64,000 nucleotides of DNA from SM1-73 sp964588305 (GCA_964588305.1 CAZPOP010000001.1:186001-250000), one strand, 5' to 3'. Positions 1-8,718 are shown, numbered from the stretch's first letter. The notes: generated from the sequence alone by a model not told the origin. Program-made: numbers and translations.

Positions 1-146
1 CCGAACATATTGCCGTGGTCGGTAATGGCCAGGGCGGGCATTCTGTACTCCTGTGCCTGGGCAACCAGATCATCCAGCTTTATGGCCCCATCCAGCAGGC
101 TATACTGAGTATGAACGTGAAGATGAACGAAATCAGCGTGTTTCAT
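1..146 (-). CDS. dnaE: DNA polymerase III subunit alpha, N-terminal fragment
   Basis: Reading the minus strand from the ATG at 146-144 gives a protein that begins MKHADFVHLHVHTQYSLLDG and continues through DDLVAQAQ to ALAITDHGNMFG before leaving the window. The HLHVHTQYS and TDHGN motifs are the metal-binding histidine motifs of the PHP domain that opens bacterial replicative polymerase DnaE. About 48 codons are visible; the rest lies to the left. DnaE copies the chromosome in the cytoplasm. PolC also has a PHP domain but it is internal, so DnaE is the better reading. No clear Shine-Dalgarno stands before the ATG, but the protein start matches the family start closely. Confidence 0.9.
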   Translation of the reverse strand, partial: MKHADFVHLHVHTQYSLLDGAIKLDDLVAQAQEYRMPALAITDHGNMF

Positions 147-215
147 TTTATCTGGTATGTCGGGCTGGCGAATACCTCCCCGACAATACTTGGCTAAGGG
201 GAGAGGCAAATGTAG

Positions 216-250
216 GTCGGGCTGTCCCGCCGAAGGCGGGGCTGCCCGAC
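216..250. repeat. REP-like 35-bp palindrome, copy 1
   Basis: A stem-loop unit beginning GTCGGGCTGTCCCGCC and ending GGGCTGCCCGAC, with an internal GCCGAAGGC loop. An identical 35-bp copy lies at 531-565 and relatives lie at 577-625, 12876-12910 and 15012-15035. All are intergenic and flanked by 'tag' and 'aat'. It behaves like a dispersed palindromic repeat, here downstream of the 52-aa gene and upstream of dnaE. Confidence 0.85.
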
Positions 251-324
251 AATTCTATGACCAAATGCCTCGCAAGCCGACCTACAATTCTTGATTCCAC
301 TATTCCACCTGTCGCATGTGCAAC

Positions 325-483
325 TTACTTTTTTCTCGAAATTGCAATACTCAACAGACCAAGTACACCAAGCGTGATCACACCGGCACTAGAGTAGTCG
401 GTGAACAGAAAAATCAGGACTGCTGTAACCATCAAGATTAGACCAACAATGAACCGAGACTTATTCAACTGAGATTTCTTCAT
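325..483 (-). CDS. Small two-helix membrane protein (52 aa), function unknown
   Basis: The ATG at 483-481 follows a strong ribosome binding site (AGGAGG, 9 bases upstream). It opens a 52-residue protein with a basic N-terminus (KKSQLNKSR) and two hydrophobic stretches, about residues 9-25 and 30-46, separated by FTDYSSAG, ending in RKK. This predicts a small inner-membrane hairpin with both ends in the cytoplasm. The frame stays open upstream to 675, but that extension runs through the palindromic repeat at 531-565 and is not protein-like. I do not recognise a family; the clean ribosome binding site and amphipathic layout support a real gene. It lies between the Cys-rich gene and dnaE in the same direction. 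Confidence 0.6.
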   Translation of the reverse strand: MKKSQLNKSRFIVGLILMVTAVLIFLFTDYSSAGVITLGVLGLLSIAISRKK

Positions 484-530
484 CTGCGACTTCCTCCTGT
501 GGTACCATCGCGGATTTTGAGAGACTTTAG

Positions 531-565
531 GTCGGGCTGTCCCGCCGAAGGCGGGGCTGCCCGAC
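531..565. repeat. REP-like 35-bp palindrome, copy 2
   Basis: Identical over 35 bases to the element at 216-250. It is followed at 577-625 by a second, imperfect palindrome that also starts GTCGGGT and ends ACCCGAC. The pair fills the gap between the 52-aa membrane protein and the Cys-rich gene and could end or protect transcripts. Confidence 0.85.
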
Positions 566-626
566 AATCTCTTTTTGTGTCGGGTAGCTCTCCCTCCAGA
601 GGCGGGATCGCAACCCGACCTACAAT

Positions 627-935
627 TCACCGCCCCGTAAATTTTCGCAATAGCCTCAAAAACTCCTCGCGGCAATTAACACACAAAAGCAAATGCCGTT
701 TCAGATATACCTCCTCTTCCAATTGTTGTTCCGTCATATCTTCCGTTTCTTGCACTATCATCTGGGTTTTTTCCTCCAGGTAATTTTCGGGCTTCTTAGA
801 AAAATCCTCGATATATCCATCGAAGTCAGAAATGACTTCAAGATTGATACGGTATCTGGTTCCGCCCTTTTTGAAACGCTTGCCACAGACGTCACAGCGA
901 AGTCTCTTTCTTCCGGTGGAGGATTCTGAATTCAT
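627..935 (-). CDS. Cys-rich zinc-binding protein, hypothetical (102 aa)
   Basis: The protein carries CDVCGKRF near residue 15 and CVNCREEF near residue 86, two CxxC knuckles that probably bind one zinc ion. Between them is an acidic stretch of about 50 residues (YIEDFSKKPENYLEE...MTEQQLEEEV) that is probably helical. The ATG at 935 lies only 6 bases after the rhomboid stop codon, so translation is likely coupled with the upstream gene. I cannot name a characterised family. A regulatory or adaptor role is possible but not shown. Confidence 0.65.
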   Translation of the reverse strand: MNSESSTGRKRLRCDVCGKRFKKGGTRYRINLEVISDFDGYIEDFSKKPENYLEEKTQMIVQETEDMTEQQLEEEVYLKRHLLLCVNCREEFLRLLRKFTGR

Positions 936-941
936 AGTCGA

Positions 942-1619
942 TTAAAACGGTTGTGGTGAAAGAGCTGTAAAGAGCTTAAACAGAAATATACCGGATAGAA
1001 ACCCACCCACATGGGCAAACCAGGCCACTCCACCGCCAACCGAACCAAGCGAAGGAAGGCCGTACAGAAGCTGCAAAATGAACCAGAAACCTAAGACAAA
1101 CAAAGCCGGTATCCTCACTATCCGGATGAAGAATCCGAAGAAGATCAAAGTCAGGATTCTGGCACGAGGGAATCTAATCATATAAGCACCCAGGACCCCG
1201 GCAATGGCCCCGGATGCCCCCACCATGGGAATCTGTGAATTGGGCGTGGTGAGTATGTGAGTCAACGCAGCCGCAAGACCACATAGAATGTAGAATATGA
1301 AAAACTTCACATGACCTAATTTATCCTCTACGTTGTCCCCGAAGATCCACAAATAGAGCATATTCCCGGCCAGATGAAAGAGTCCTCCATGCATGAACAT
1401 GGACGAAAAAAGCGAGAGAGGTATAGGAAAAGCCAAATCGGGGGTCAGTTCCTGTCTGTGTGTTAACTCATACGGAATCGCTCCCCACTTCACCACCGCC
1501 AATTGAAATTCCTTTCCCCATGACGCCAGATAGAAATAGATCAGACAGTTAAGCGCGATCAGTGCTACCGTGACGATTGGCGCTCGGTACGAAGGGATAT
1601 CGTCCTTTAACGGCATCAT
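942..1619 (-). CDS. Rhomboid family intramembrane serine protease
   Basis: A multi-pass membrane protease of about 225 residues. Hallmarks are HLAGNMLYLWIFGDNVED (the conserved H...N of transmembrane segment 2), GASGAIAGVLGAY (catalytic serine, GxSG) and AHVGGFLSGIF (catalytic histidine). The start MMPLKDDIPS at 1619 fits the common rhomboid opening 'PLxDDxPS'; the frame is open 17 codons further upstream, but those codons are not conserved-looking. It cleaves transmembrane segments of substrate proteins within the inner membrane. It sits 55 bases downstream of the M48 protease and directly upstream of the Cys-rich gene, suggesting a small membrane-proteostasis operon. Confidence 0.92.
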   Translation of the reverse strand: MMPLKDDIPSYRAPIVTVALIALNCLIYFYLASWGKEFQLAVVKWGAIPYELTHRQELTPDLAFPIPLSLFSSMFMHGGLFHLAGNMLYLWIFGDNVEDKLGHVKFFIFYILCGLAAALTHILTTPNSQIPMVGASGAIAGVLGAYMIRFPRARILTLIFFGFFIRIVRIPALFVLGFWFILQLLYGLPSLGSVGGGVAWFAHVGGFLSGIFLFKLFTALSPQPF

Positions 1620-1674
1620 CTGATTTGGCTCGTAGTTTGTAGACCTGGGCGGCGAAAGCCTGCCCGACAAGATA

Positions 1675-2487
1675 TTATTTGGATCCTTTGTAGTATTGCA
1701 TGGCTTCCGGGATTAATGCTTTGATGTTCTTAATCCTTGTTTCATCGGAAGGGTGCGTGCTCAAGAATTCCGGTGGTGCCTGCCCGCCCTTCATCTTGGC
1801 CATTCTCTCCCAGAAATCCACTGCTGTATTGGGGTCGTAGCCGGCCATGGCCATGAATATCAAACCCAGATGGTCTGCCTCATTCTCATGAAGGCGGCTG
1901 TATGGAAGGAGAACTCCCACTTGAGCGCCAAGACCGAAAGCCGTCATCCACAGTTGTTGAGTTTTCTCAGGCTTTTCCTCTAAGGCTTTGGAAAGCGCCA
2001 TACCGCCCAATTCCGCAACCAAGCCCTGACTCATCCGCTCACTACCATGTTCAGCAACGGCGTGAGCTATCTCGTGCCCCATCACTACCGCCAAACCAGG
2101 CTCGTCTTTGGTAATTGGCAAAATCCCGGTATAGATCACAACCTTTCCGCCAGGCATGCACCAGGCGTTTACGTCTTCACTTTCCACCAGATTAAAGTCC
2201 CAATCGTAACCCTTCAACTCATCGGACATGTCCCTTTCGGAGAAATACTGTTCCACCGCCTTCTGAATCCTAGCGCCGATGCCTTTGACCATCTGGGTTT
2301 GTTGCTGATTGGCGCTCAGTTTATTAGTTTTCAGAAATTCGTCATACTGCTGAAAGCTCATAGAGAGCATGGTGGATCTTGGAACCAGATTCAACTGCTT
2401 TCTTCCGGTTATGGCGACGGTGCTGCAGGATAGCAAAACAAAGGATAGAACCAGAACGATTACGATGTAGCCTCTGAAGGTTTTCAT
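1675..2487 (-). CDS. M48 family zinc metalloprotease, lipoprotein
   Basis: A protein of 270 residues opening MKTFRGYIVIVLVLSFVLLS followed by C, a lipoprotein signal with lipobox LLSC near residue 21. The catalytic motif HEIAHA (in GHEIAHAVAEHGSE) binds zinc, and the third ligand is probably in NEADHLG. This is the layout of LoiP/YcaL-type periplasmic M48 proteases, without TPR repeats. The ATG at 2487 has an AGGAGAGG ribosome binding site; the frame extends 36 codons upstream without one. It probably degrades misfolded envelope proteins at the outer membrane. The rhomboid protease follows in the same direction. Confidence 0.92.
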   Translation of the reverse strand: MKTFRGYIVIVLVLSFVLLSCSTVAITGRKQLNLVPRSTMLSMSFQQYDEFLKTNKLSANQQQTQMVKGIGARIQKAVEQYFSERDMSDELKGYDWDFNLVESEDVNAWCMPGGKVVIYTGILPITKDEPGLAVVMGHEIAHAVAEHGSERMSQGLVAELGGMALSKALEEKPEKTQQLWMTAFGLGAQVGVLLPYSRLHENEADHLGLIFMAMAGYDPNTAVDFWERMAKMKGGQAPPEFLSTHPSDETRIKNIKALIPEAMQYYKGSK

Positions 2488-2633
2488 AAGGGCCTCTCCT
2501 TTCTTGAATGCCTTTTGTTTCTTGCTACGCGCAGAAAAACCAGACATAAACCTCGTACACAGCACGACGCAGATAGTCCTCACATGAGGGAACATAATGA
2601 ATTGGGTTCTACGCCGTGGTTCTTATCCTTCGA

Positions 2634-4391
2634 TCATTTGGTCTCCAGCGCCTCAATTCTCAGTTTCAGTATTTCATTTTCTGCTTTGAGCGACTTCATC
2701 GCCTCTAAGAGATAGAGGGAGAGTTTTTCATATTTGACGCCGTCCGGCCTGCCCTCTTTGTCATACCTGACCAAATCGGGGATCAATTCCTGCACGTCCT
2801 CCGCGATTAGGCCGACATCCTGTTTGTCTGATGTTTTCCACTGGAATCTCACCGTTTCTAATCCAAGCACGTTCTCCGGATCGACGTCCAGTCCTCTTAT
2901 GTTCTCTTTGTATCTCCTGCTGGAGAAGCTTCCCCTAACCAAAACACCATCTTCGTCTAAATACGCGGGTTCGATACCACTACCGGCTAGATCTCGCAGT
3001 CTCACAGTTCCGTCAACATCGAGCGTCTGCGTTGGCTGGGTCGTCCCGATGCCCACACCTCCGGAAGCACGAATCAGAAATTGATTGCTACCTGTGGAAG
3101 CAAAATCGGCATTGGTGCCGTCTGCCCAGACAAAGGCACCTTCGTGGTTGGCCTTGGCTCTGCGCCCGGCGGCGAAGGAATACGCTCCGCTAGCGGTGTT
3201 GTAATTTCCACCTCCCACGGTTGCATAGGATTCGCTGGCGGTGTTATGACTTCCGCCCCCCACAATTGCTGAGTATCCGTTGGCGGTGTTGTTATATCCG
3301 CCTCCCACTGTTGCATAGGTTGTGTCAGCCGCGTTGGAATATCCACCTCCCATAGTGGCACAGTATCCGCTGGCAGTGTTCGTTCGTCCACCTCCCACGG
3401 TTGCGTAGCTTGTGTCGGCGGTGTTGTCATATCCACCACCAACGGTTGCTCTGTCTCCGCTAGCGGTATTGTGGGATCCACCTGCGACGGTTGCATCGTT
3501 CGTGTCAGCGGCGTTGTAAGTTCCGCCTCCTACGGATGCACACTGTCCGCTGGCGGTGTTGTGGAATCCGCCTGCCACGGTTGCATAGGTCGCGCTGGCA
3601 GTGTTCGTCCGTCCACCCGCCACCGTTCCATAGGCTGCGTCGGCGGTATTCTCGAATCCACCTCCAACGGTTGCTCGGTCTCCACTGGCAGTGTTGTAAA
3701 ACCCACCCGCCACGGTTGCATAGGTCGTGTCGGCGGTGTTGTGAGATCCACCTCCGACAGTTGCACACCCTCCACTGGCTATGTTGCCCACTCCACCTCC
3801 CACAGAGCAGTACTTGTAATTCTGTCCGCTCGTGCCGGTGGTGCAAGCTACTCCCAGGTTCACATGGGTGGAGTCCGCATTCCCGTAAAGCGTATTACCG
3901 TATCGAGCAATGCCCCAGCCACCGCCGGTGGTAACAGTCGTGTCAGCACCATCGGTTATGCGGAATATCCAAGGACTACCAGAACCGCCTCCTCCCCCAA
4001 GCGCATAATCAGCGGTGTCCGCCCACTGCGCTCGGTAGGCATAACCCACGCTGGTAAATTGTATGCGCGGCATGGTATCGTCATCCACCTGAACCTCCAG
4101 CCAGTACTGTTGGGAGAAACTCAGAGTGTCAATGGGAACGTTACTTCCCAGAATCACGTTGAATAAACCATTGGTGACCGGGACACCAGAATGCGTCTCC
4201 GTCCATTTTTGCGTGCCCCCGGTGGTGTCATCGTAAATCCTGAAGATGATATTGGGGTTGCCGTCTATGGGATCGCCCGAATCATCCGTCAGCATCCCCT
4301 GGTAGTTTATCAGCTTGGGTATTTCAGCCAAGCTCAAGCTGGCCAGAAAAACCAAGATAATTATAACTGAAAACATAAAGAACCGGAACAC
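2634..4391 (-). CDS. Exported YadA-head-repeat protein with S74 chaperone domain (array gene 6)
   Basis: 585 residues, last of a six-gene paralogous array. It starts at a GTG (4391) six bases after AGGAGG. Layout: signal peptide (about 1-22, ending SLAEIP); conserved domain about 23-130 with INYQGMLTDDSG, FRIYDDTTGG and FTSVGYAYRA; then 14 repeats of 15 residues (ATVGGGxxNTASGxx) that match the YadA/Hep_Hag head beta-roll; a SFAAGRRAKANHEGAFVWAD cap; VGIGTTQPTQTLDV; and a C-terminal peptidase S74 intramolecular chaperone (SFSSRRYKENI, DVGLIAEDVQELIP) ending in a coiled coil. Head repeats normally trimerise and adhere; S74 domains help trimers fold and then cut themselves off. There is no autotransporter anchor, so surface attachment is unexplained. 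An adhesin or fibre role is an inference. Confidence 0.85.
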   Translation of the reverse strand: MFRFFMFSVIIILVFLASLSLAEIPKLINYQGMLTDDSGDPIDGNPNIIFRIYDDTTGGTQKWTETHSGVPVTNGLFNVILGSNVPIDTLSFSQQYWLEVQVDDDTMPRIQFTSVGYAYRAQWADTADYALGGGGGSGSPWIFRITDGADTTVTTGGGWGIARYGNTLYGNADSTHVNLGVACTTGTSGQNYKYCSVGGGVGNIASGGCATVGGGSHNTADTTYATVAGGFYNTASGDRATVGGGFENTADAAYGTVAGGRTNTASATYATVAGGFHNTASGQCASVGGGTYNAADTNDATVAGGSHNTASGDRATVGGGYDNTADTSYATVGGGRTNTASGYCATMGGGYSNAADTTYATVGGGYNNTANGYSAIVGGGSHNTASESYATVGGGNYNTASGAYSFAAGRRAKANHEGAFVWADGTNADFASTGSNQFLIRASGGVGIGTTQPTQTLDVDGTVRLRDLAGSGIEPAYLDEDGVLVRGSFSSRRYKENIRGLDVDPENVLGLETVRFQWKTSDKQDVGLIAEDVQELIPDLVRYDKEGRPDGVKYEKLSLYLLEAMKSLKAENEILKLRIEALETK

Positions 4392-4432
4392 GGAAAGCCT
4401 CCTTTGAGGTTAAAGGTTAAATTCTTTTCGAC

Positions 4433-4461
4433 AATTAAGGGAGATTTTCTATTCTTGGCAA
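4433..4461 (-). promoter_or_regulatory. Array promoter, gene 6
   Basis: On the minus strand TTGCCA, 17 bases, TTAATT, 41 bases before the GTG start. The same boxes and spacing precede three other array genes, although the rest of this leader has diverged. Confidence 0.6.
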
Positions 4462-4597
4462 GGAAATTTTAGTTCGTCACGGACGCCCTCGTCCATAACA
4501 CTCAATAGTGCCCTCAGCCCATTTGGGCCTTAACACCCAAATCTGACTCAAGTCAGCTAGAACAAGGTCTCTCCCACAAGCGGACAGGGGACCCCGG

Positions 4598-5995
4598 TTA
4601 TTTGCTTTCTAATGCTTCAATTCTTCTTTTCAATCCTTCATTTTCTGCCTTAAGCTCTTTGCTCAGTTCCAAAAGGTAGAGCGAAACCAACTCGTATTTG
4701 ATCGCATCCGGCTTGCCATCTCTATAGGTGACCAAGTTGCTTAGACCCAATTGGTTAAATTCCTCTGCGATAAAACCGATGTTCGTTTCTCCGCTTACCT
4801 TATCCACAAAAGACTTCGGCTCAGCCCGCAGGATTTTGGCAAAATCCTCCTTCAATGGTTGGATGTCTTCCTTATACCTGTCGGAGGAGCCATAGTAGTA
4901 AAGGCGGTTGTTGTACCAGCGAACAGTATTCCCACTGGTTGTGCCGGTCATGGAATTGATATTGACGTAGCCACCAATATTGGTGAGCCCTCCATCATTC
5001 TGGAGATACAAAGTTGACGTGGTGGTTCCGCTCCCCTTCGCCATAATCTCATTATTATCCATGGCAAGGTGATAAGCGGTGGAAGAGCCGATAATCACAT
5101 AACCGGAGTTTTCCACGGTGCCTTCAGCATCGGTTCCTTGATCCACATGCAGTTTTACTTGGGGAGGGACTTCGATGCCCAGCTTACCGTGAGTGAACAC
5201 ATCACCGAGGAAATAGCCTCCCCAGTTTATGGCTCCACCCGATGCAGAACCGTACACAGCGTAGTTTAGGCCAGAACCAGTTGCCACACCGCACACACCA
5301 CGGTTAAACACATCGGAATTTGAAGCTCTGCCATAGACACCGGTTGAGGAAGGGGGACCCGCGCCAGACCACCTATAGGCCAAACGACTCTCCACAGAAT
5401 CGCTATTTGTCACTTTGACCCCATACCAATCATCACCCGACTCGCCTTCGTAATGATGGCACAGTTTTACGTCCATATCGCCCTGCACGACTTCCACCTT
5501 GCTCGCGGGACTAATCGTCCCCATGCCGACACTATCTGTGATAGTGGTCAGTCGCACTACCGTCCCATCATGTGTCCAACCACCACCGGTCGGTGCGGTT
5601 ACAGCCACAGATGCAGTATCCGCCACCATAGCCCGATACGCATAGCCCACGCTCGTAAATTGCAGACGTTCGGGCATGGTGTCGTTTTCCACCTGAATCT
5701 CCAACCAATACTCCTCTGAGAAATCCAGGTCTATCCCGCCGCTCTGGCTTCCCAGAATCACGTTGAACAATCCGTCGGTAACCGGGACCGAAGAATGGGT
5801 CTCATCCCATCTCATCGTCCCGCCTGACGAAGCATTATAAATCCTGAAGGTGATGTTGAAATCTCCGTCCAATGGTTCGTCGGAGTTGTCGGTCAACATC
5901 CCCTGGTAGTTGATCAGCTTGGGTATTTCAGCCAAGCTCAGGCTGGCGAGGGAAACCAGGATGATCAAGCCCGAGAAGAGAACGAAGCGCTTCAT
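4598..5995 (-). CDS. Exported S74-domain fibre-like protein lacking head repeats (array gene 5)
   Basis: 465 residues from the ATG at 5995, preceded by AAAGGAGGT. It shares the family signal peptide and N-terminal domain (INYQGMLTDNSD, FRIYNASSGGTMRWDE, FTSVGYAYRAMVADTA) but has no YadA-head repeats. Its middle part (about 150-370) is Gly/Ser/Asn-rich, with VGMGTISPASKVEV and KLGIEVPPQVKLHV, patterns common in tail-fibre-like beta structures. The C-terminus is a peptidase S74 chaperone (SSDRYKEDIQPL, NIGFIAEEFNQLG, PDAIKYELVSLYLLEL) followed by a coiled coil (ELKAENEGLKRRIEALESK). It is probably an exported trimeric fibre whose shaft has been replaced compared with its neighbours. The longer open frame to 6169 only runs through the repeated leader. 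Confidence 0.82.
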   Translation of the reverse strand: MKRFVLFSGLIILVSLASLSLAEIPKLINYQGMLTDNSDEPLDGDFNITFRIYNASSGGTMRWDETHSSVPVTDGLFNVILGSQSGGIDLDFSEEYWLEIQVENDTMPERLQFTSVGYAYRAMVADTASVAVTAPTGGGWTHDGTVVRLTTITDSVGMGTISPASKVEVVQGDMDVKLCHHYEGESGDDWYGVKVTNSDSVESRLAYRWSGAGPPSSTGVYGRASNSDVFNRGVCGVATGSGLNYAVYGSASGGAINWGGYFLGDVFTHGKLGIEVPPQVKLHVDQGTDAEGTVENSGYVIIGSSTAYHLAMDNNEIMAKGSGTTTSTLYLQNDGGLTNIGGYVNINSMTGTTSGNTVRWYNNRLYYYGSSDRYKEDIQPLKEDFAKILRAEPKSFVDKVSGETNIGFIAEEFNQLGLSNLVTYRDGKPDAIKYELVSLYLLELSKELKAENEGLKRRIEALESK

Positions 5996-6000
5996 CACAG

Positions 6001-6331
6001 ACCTCCTTTGAGTTGGGTTGAGGTTAGACTTTTTCAGCAATAAAATGGAATCATCTCTCAATGGCAAGAAAAATATCCTATTCCCCCTCTTCCCCAGGGG
6101 ACGAGGAAGCGGCTCTTCCCTCCCTTGACGGGAGGGAATAAAAGGGAGGGTGAAGGAATCGTAGGGCAAATCCCCCTTTTGTAAAAGGGGGACACAGGGG
6201 GATTAGTATGCTCCTTTGCGCCAAAGACGGATCTGCCTCCGACAGATACTTCGGGTCGGAGCTTTCGCGCGGGCGATCCACGAATTGCCCGTACAGAGGT
6301 AACGGAAGAGGCGTCCGTCACCAAAACGAGG
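6001..6331 (-). repeat. Array leader repeat, copy A
   Basis: About 330 bp of untranslated leader nearly identical to 8321-8646 and 10557-10884. On the minus strand it contains hairpins around CCCCTTTTACAAAAGGGG and CCCTCCCGTCAAGGGAGGG, then the TTGCCA promoter and the ribosome binding site. It fills most of the 369-bp gap between array genes 4 and 5. Confidence 0.85.
6039..6067 (-). promoter_or_regulatory. Array promoter, gene 5
   Basis: Minus strand TTGCCA, 17 bases, TTTATT, 43 bases before the ATG at 5995. Boxes and spacing match 4433-4461, 8358-8386 and 10594-10622. Confidence 0.6.
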
Positions 6332-6364
6332 AAGCCCGCCGCAACGCTTTCAACTCTTTACTCT

Positions 6365-8314
6365 CTATTTCCCTCTCTCCAGCTCCGCAATCTTCTGGCT
6401 TAACTCTTCGACTATCTGCCTCAACTCCTGATTCTGCTGAATTAGTGCTTTTACCCCGGCCAAGGATACACCTGCCACGTCGGCTGCTGCCAGGTATTTG
6501 TCCTCGATGGTACCGTTCTCTCTCGCAGTGCCCACTGCAAAGATTTGCGCGAAATCCTCGGCGTAGGGACCAATATGCCTGCCACGTGAGCCCTTGTATC
6601 GCCAGGATTCAACTGGCAAATTGGAGATCTGTGCTAAGATTTGTTCGGCATCAAGCGACTCAAAATCGGTTTTGACAGTTCTACTGCTGGCGTTGGTCCA
6701 AACGCCGTCAGCAGTCAGATGCGCTCCATTCCCGTTGGTCGCATCGGTTCCGACATGGATGGGGTAATCTATTCCGCCATCGCGGTCGTCCCGGTTGATG
6801 CCCAGCCTGCCGGAATTATCGCCGTCAAAGAAAACCACCTGGTAGCTGGTATCCAGGTAAACTCCCTCCCCGAAAGCCATAGAGTGATCGGCGTCTACGG
6901 TTAGAGTGTCCTTATATCCTCCACAAATCACGGAAAAGGCGCCATCATTGTCATTGCCATGCCCCCCGAGGACTGTGGCGAACATAGAAGTAGCAGCGTT
7001 GTAAGATCCGCCGCCCACAAAAGCCGCGCTGTCATTATCCCAGTCACCAGCATTGTTTCCAATCCCGCCGGCCACGGTGCTCCAGCGGCCGACAGCGGAG
7101 TTCAAGAATCCACCTGCCACTGTGGTGTACTGTTCACTGGCGGTATTGGATTGTCCCCCGCCGACCGTCGAATACAGGGAGGTAGCTTCGTTGGCATATC
7201 CTCCGGCAATTGTGGCGCAGGTATTACTGGCGATGTTATAGCGTCCTCCGCCGATGGCAGCCCAGTTACCGCTGGCGTTGTTTTCTCTACCTCCGGTCAC
7301 TGTGGCAAATTGACCAGTAGCCGCATTATCATAACCGCCACCAACGCAAGCAGCGGTGTCCGTTGTCTGGTCACCGGCTAAGTTGGAATAACCGGAGAAA
7401 GCACCTGCATAGACACCTCCTGCCGTGTTTTGAAGGCCCCCGCCGACTGCGCCATAAGTGCCGCCGGCAGCGTTTCCGGACCCGCCGCCTATGGTCGCTC
7501 GGAATCCGCTGGCAGTGTTTGCATATCCGCCTCCCACGGTTGCCTCGCCGTTAATGGCGCTGTTGCTCCGTCCGCCGCATACGGTTGCATGGTCGAAGCT
7601 GGCGTCGTTGTACTGCCCACCACCCACAACCGTGCCCTCACCGCGGGCGGTGTTACCTATTCCTCCGCTTACGGTGCAGTATTTATAATTTTGTCCGTCA
7701 AATCCCGTGACGCCTGACACTCCAAGATTTACATGGGTGGAGTCCCTGTTGCCATAAAGGACGTTGCCATATCGGGCAATGCCCCAGGCGCCGCCGGTCA
7801 TAAGAGTGGTGTCGGCAGTGTCGGTTATATGGAACGTCCAATCATTGTCGCCTCCTCCCCCTGCCGCAAGAGCATAATCGGCTGTGTCTGCCATTTGCGC
7901 CCGGTAGGCGTAGCCCACGCTGGTGAATCGTATGCGGGGCATGGTGTCGTCATCCAGTTGAACCTCCAGCCAGTACTGTTGGGAAAAACTCAGAGTGTCA
8001 ATGGGGACGTCACTTCCCAGAATCACGTTGAATAGACCATTGCTGACCGGGACACCGGAATGCGTCTCCGTCCATTTTTGCGTGCCCCCGGTGGTGTCAT
8101 CGTAAATCCTGAAGACGATATTGGGGTTGCCGTCTATGGGATCGCCCGAATCATCCGTCAGCATCCCCTGATAGTTTATCATCTTGGGAATCTCAGCCAA
8201 ACCTACATTGGCCAGAAAGACCAAGATGATCAAACCTGTCCACCACAGGCGCCCGCCCGCCATCCGTCGGGCAGGTATCTGCCTCTGGCAGAAAAGAAGA
8301 ATAAAGCGTTTCAT
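6365..8314 (-). CDS. Exported YadA-head-repeat protein with S74-like domain; disrupted signal peptide (array gene 4)
   Basis: 649 residues from the ATG at 8314 (AAAGGAGG upstream). It has the family N-terminal domain (MINYQGMLTDDSG, FRIYDDTTGGTQKW, FTSVGYAYRAQMADTA), then about 17 head-type repeats (ATVGGGYANTASGFR-like), the most in the array and the most diverged. The C-terminus is a shorter S74-like module (ASSRTVKTDFESL, IGPYAEDFAQIF) with a final coiled coil (LRQIVEELSQKIAELERGK). The signal peptide is odd: after MKRFILLF, 18 extra residues rich in Arg and Trp (CQRQIPARR...) come before the hydrophobic core LIILVFLANVGLAEIP. They correspond to a 54-bp palindromic insertion (8237-8290). 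The hydrophobic core and cleavage region survive, so export may still work with a long n-region. Confidence 0.82.
   Translation of the reverse strand: MKRFILLFCQRQIPARRMAGGRLWWTGLIILVFLANVGLAEIPKMINYQGMLTDDSGDPIDGNPNIVFRIYDDTTGGTQKWTETHSGVPVSNGLFNVILGSDVPIDTLSFSQQYWLEVQLDDDTMPRIRFTSVGYAYRAQMADTADYALAAGGGGDNDWTFHITDTADTTLMTGGAWGIARYGNVLYGNRDSTHVNLGVSGVTGFDGQNYKYCTVSGGIGNTARGEGTVVGGGQYNDASFDHATVCGGRSNSAINGEATVGGGYANTASGFRATIGGGSGNAAGGTYGAVGGGLQNTAGGVYAGAFSGYSNLAGDQTTDTAACVGGGYDNAATGQFATVTGGRENNASGNWAAIGGGRYNIASNTCATIAGGYANEATSLYSTVGGGQSNTASEQYTTVAGGFLNSAVGRWSTVAGGIGNNAGDWDNDSAAFVGGGSYNAATSMFATVLGGHGNDNDGAFSVICGGYKDTLTVDADHSMAFGEGVYLDTSYQVVFFDGDNSGRLGINRDDRDGGIDYPIHVGTDATNGNGAHLTADGVWTNASSRTVKTDFESLDAEQILAQISNLPVESWRYKGSRGRHIGPYAEDFAQIFAVGTARENGTIEDKYLAAADVAGVSLAGVKALIQQNQELRQIVEELSQKIAELERGK
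8237..8290. repeat. In-frame 54-bp palindromic insertion in a signal-peptide region
   Basis: Compared with array gene 5, array gene 4 has 54 extra bases between the codons for MKRFILLF and TGLIIL. The insert has two small hairpins: CTGCC-TCT-GGCAG, and GCCCG/CGGGC arms around an 8-base loop. Its length is a multiple of three and it contains no stop codon in the reading frame. Confidence 0.7.
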
Positions 8315-8320
8315 CACAAA

Positions 8321-8646
8321 CCTCCTTTGGGTTGGGTTGAGGTTAGACTTTTTCAGCAATAAAATGGAATCTTCTCTCAATGGCAAGAAAAATATCCTAT
8401 TCCCCCTCTTCCCCAGGGGACGAGGAAGCGGCTCTTCCCTCCCTTGACGGGAGGGAATAAAAGGGAGGGTGAAGGAATCGTATGGCAAATCCCCCTTTTG
8501 TAAAGGGGAAGACAGGGGGATTAGAATGCTCCTTTGAGCCAGAGATGGATCTGCCTCCGACAGATACTTCGGGTCGGAGGTTTCGCGCGGGCGATTCATG
8601 AATTGCCCTTACCCAGGTAACAAACGAGCCGTCCGTGCTCAAAAGG
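8321..8646 (-). repeat. Array leader repeat, copy B
   Basis: Second copy of the leader of about 330 bp (see 6001-6331), with the same hairpins and promoter. It lies between the terminator of array gene 3 and the start of array gene 4. Confidence 0.85.
8358..8386 (-). promoter_or_regulatory. Array promoter, gene 4
   Basis: Minus strand TTGCCA, 17 bases, TTTATT, 43 bases before the ATG at 8314; the same as copy A. Confidence 0.6.
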
Positions 8647-8661
8647 ATATTTGACTGGATG

Positions 8662-8694
8662 CAAAAAAACAAGGGCGGAGGTTTGTCTCCGCCC
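8662..8694 (-). terminator. Rho-independent terminator of array gene 3
   Basis: On the minus strand GGGCGGAG, loop ACAAAC, CTCCGCCC, then TTGTTTTTTTG. An 8-bp G+C stem followed by a U-run, 66 bases after the stop codon at 8760. Confidence 0.88.
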
Positions 8695-8718
8695 CAGATA
8701 TCTTGTCAAGCTTGGAGT

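Noticed and set aside
3471..4166. Long plus-strand open frames opposite the head-repeat genes (also 9543-10274, 11777-12409, 13588-14362)
   Set aside because: They arise because the repeated Gly/Thr/Asn codons leave the complementary frames free of stops. The products are low-complexity, lack ribosome binding sites and mirror the repeat period.
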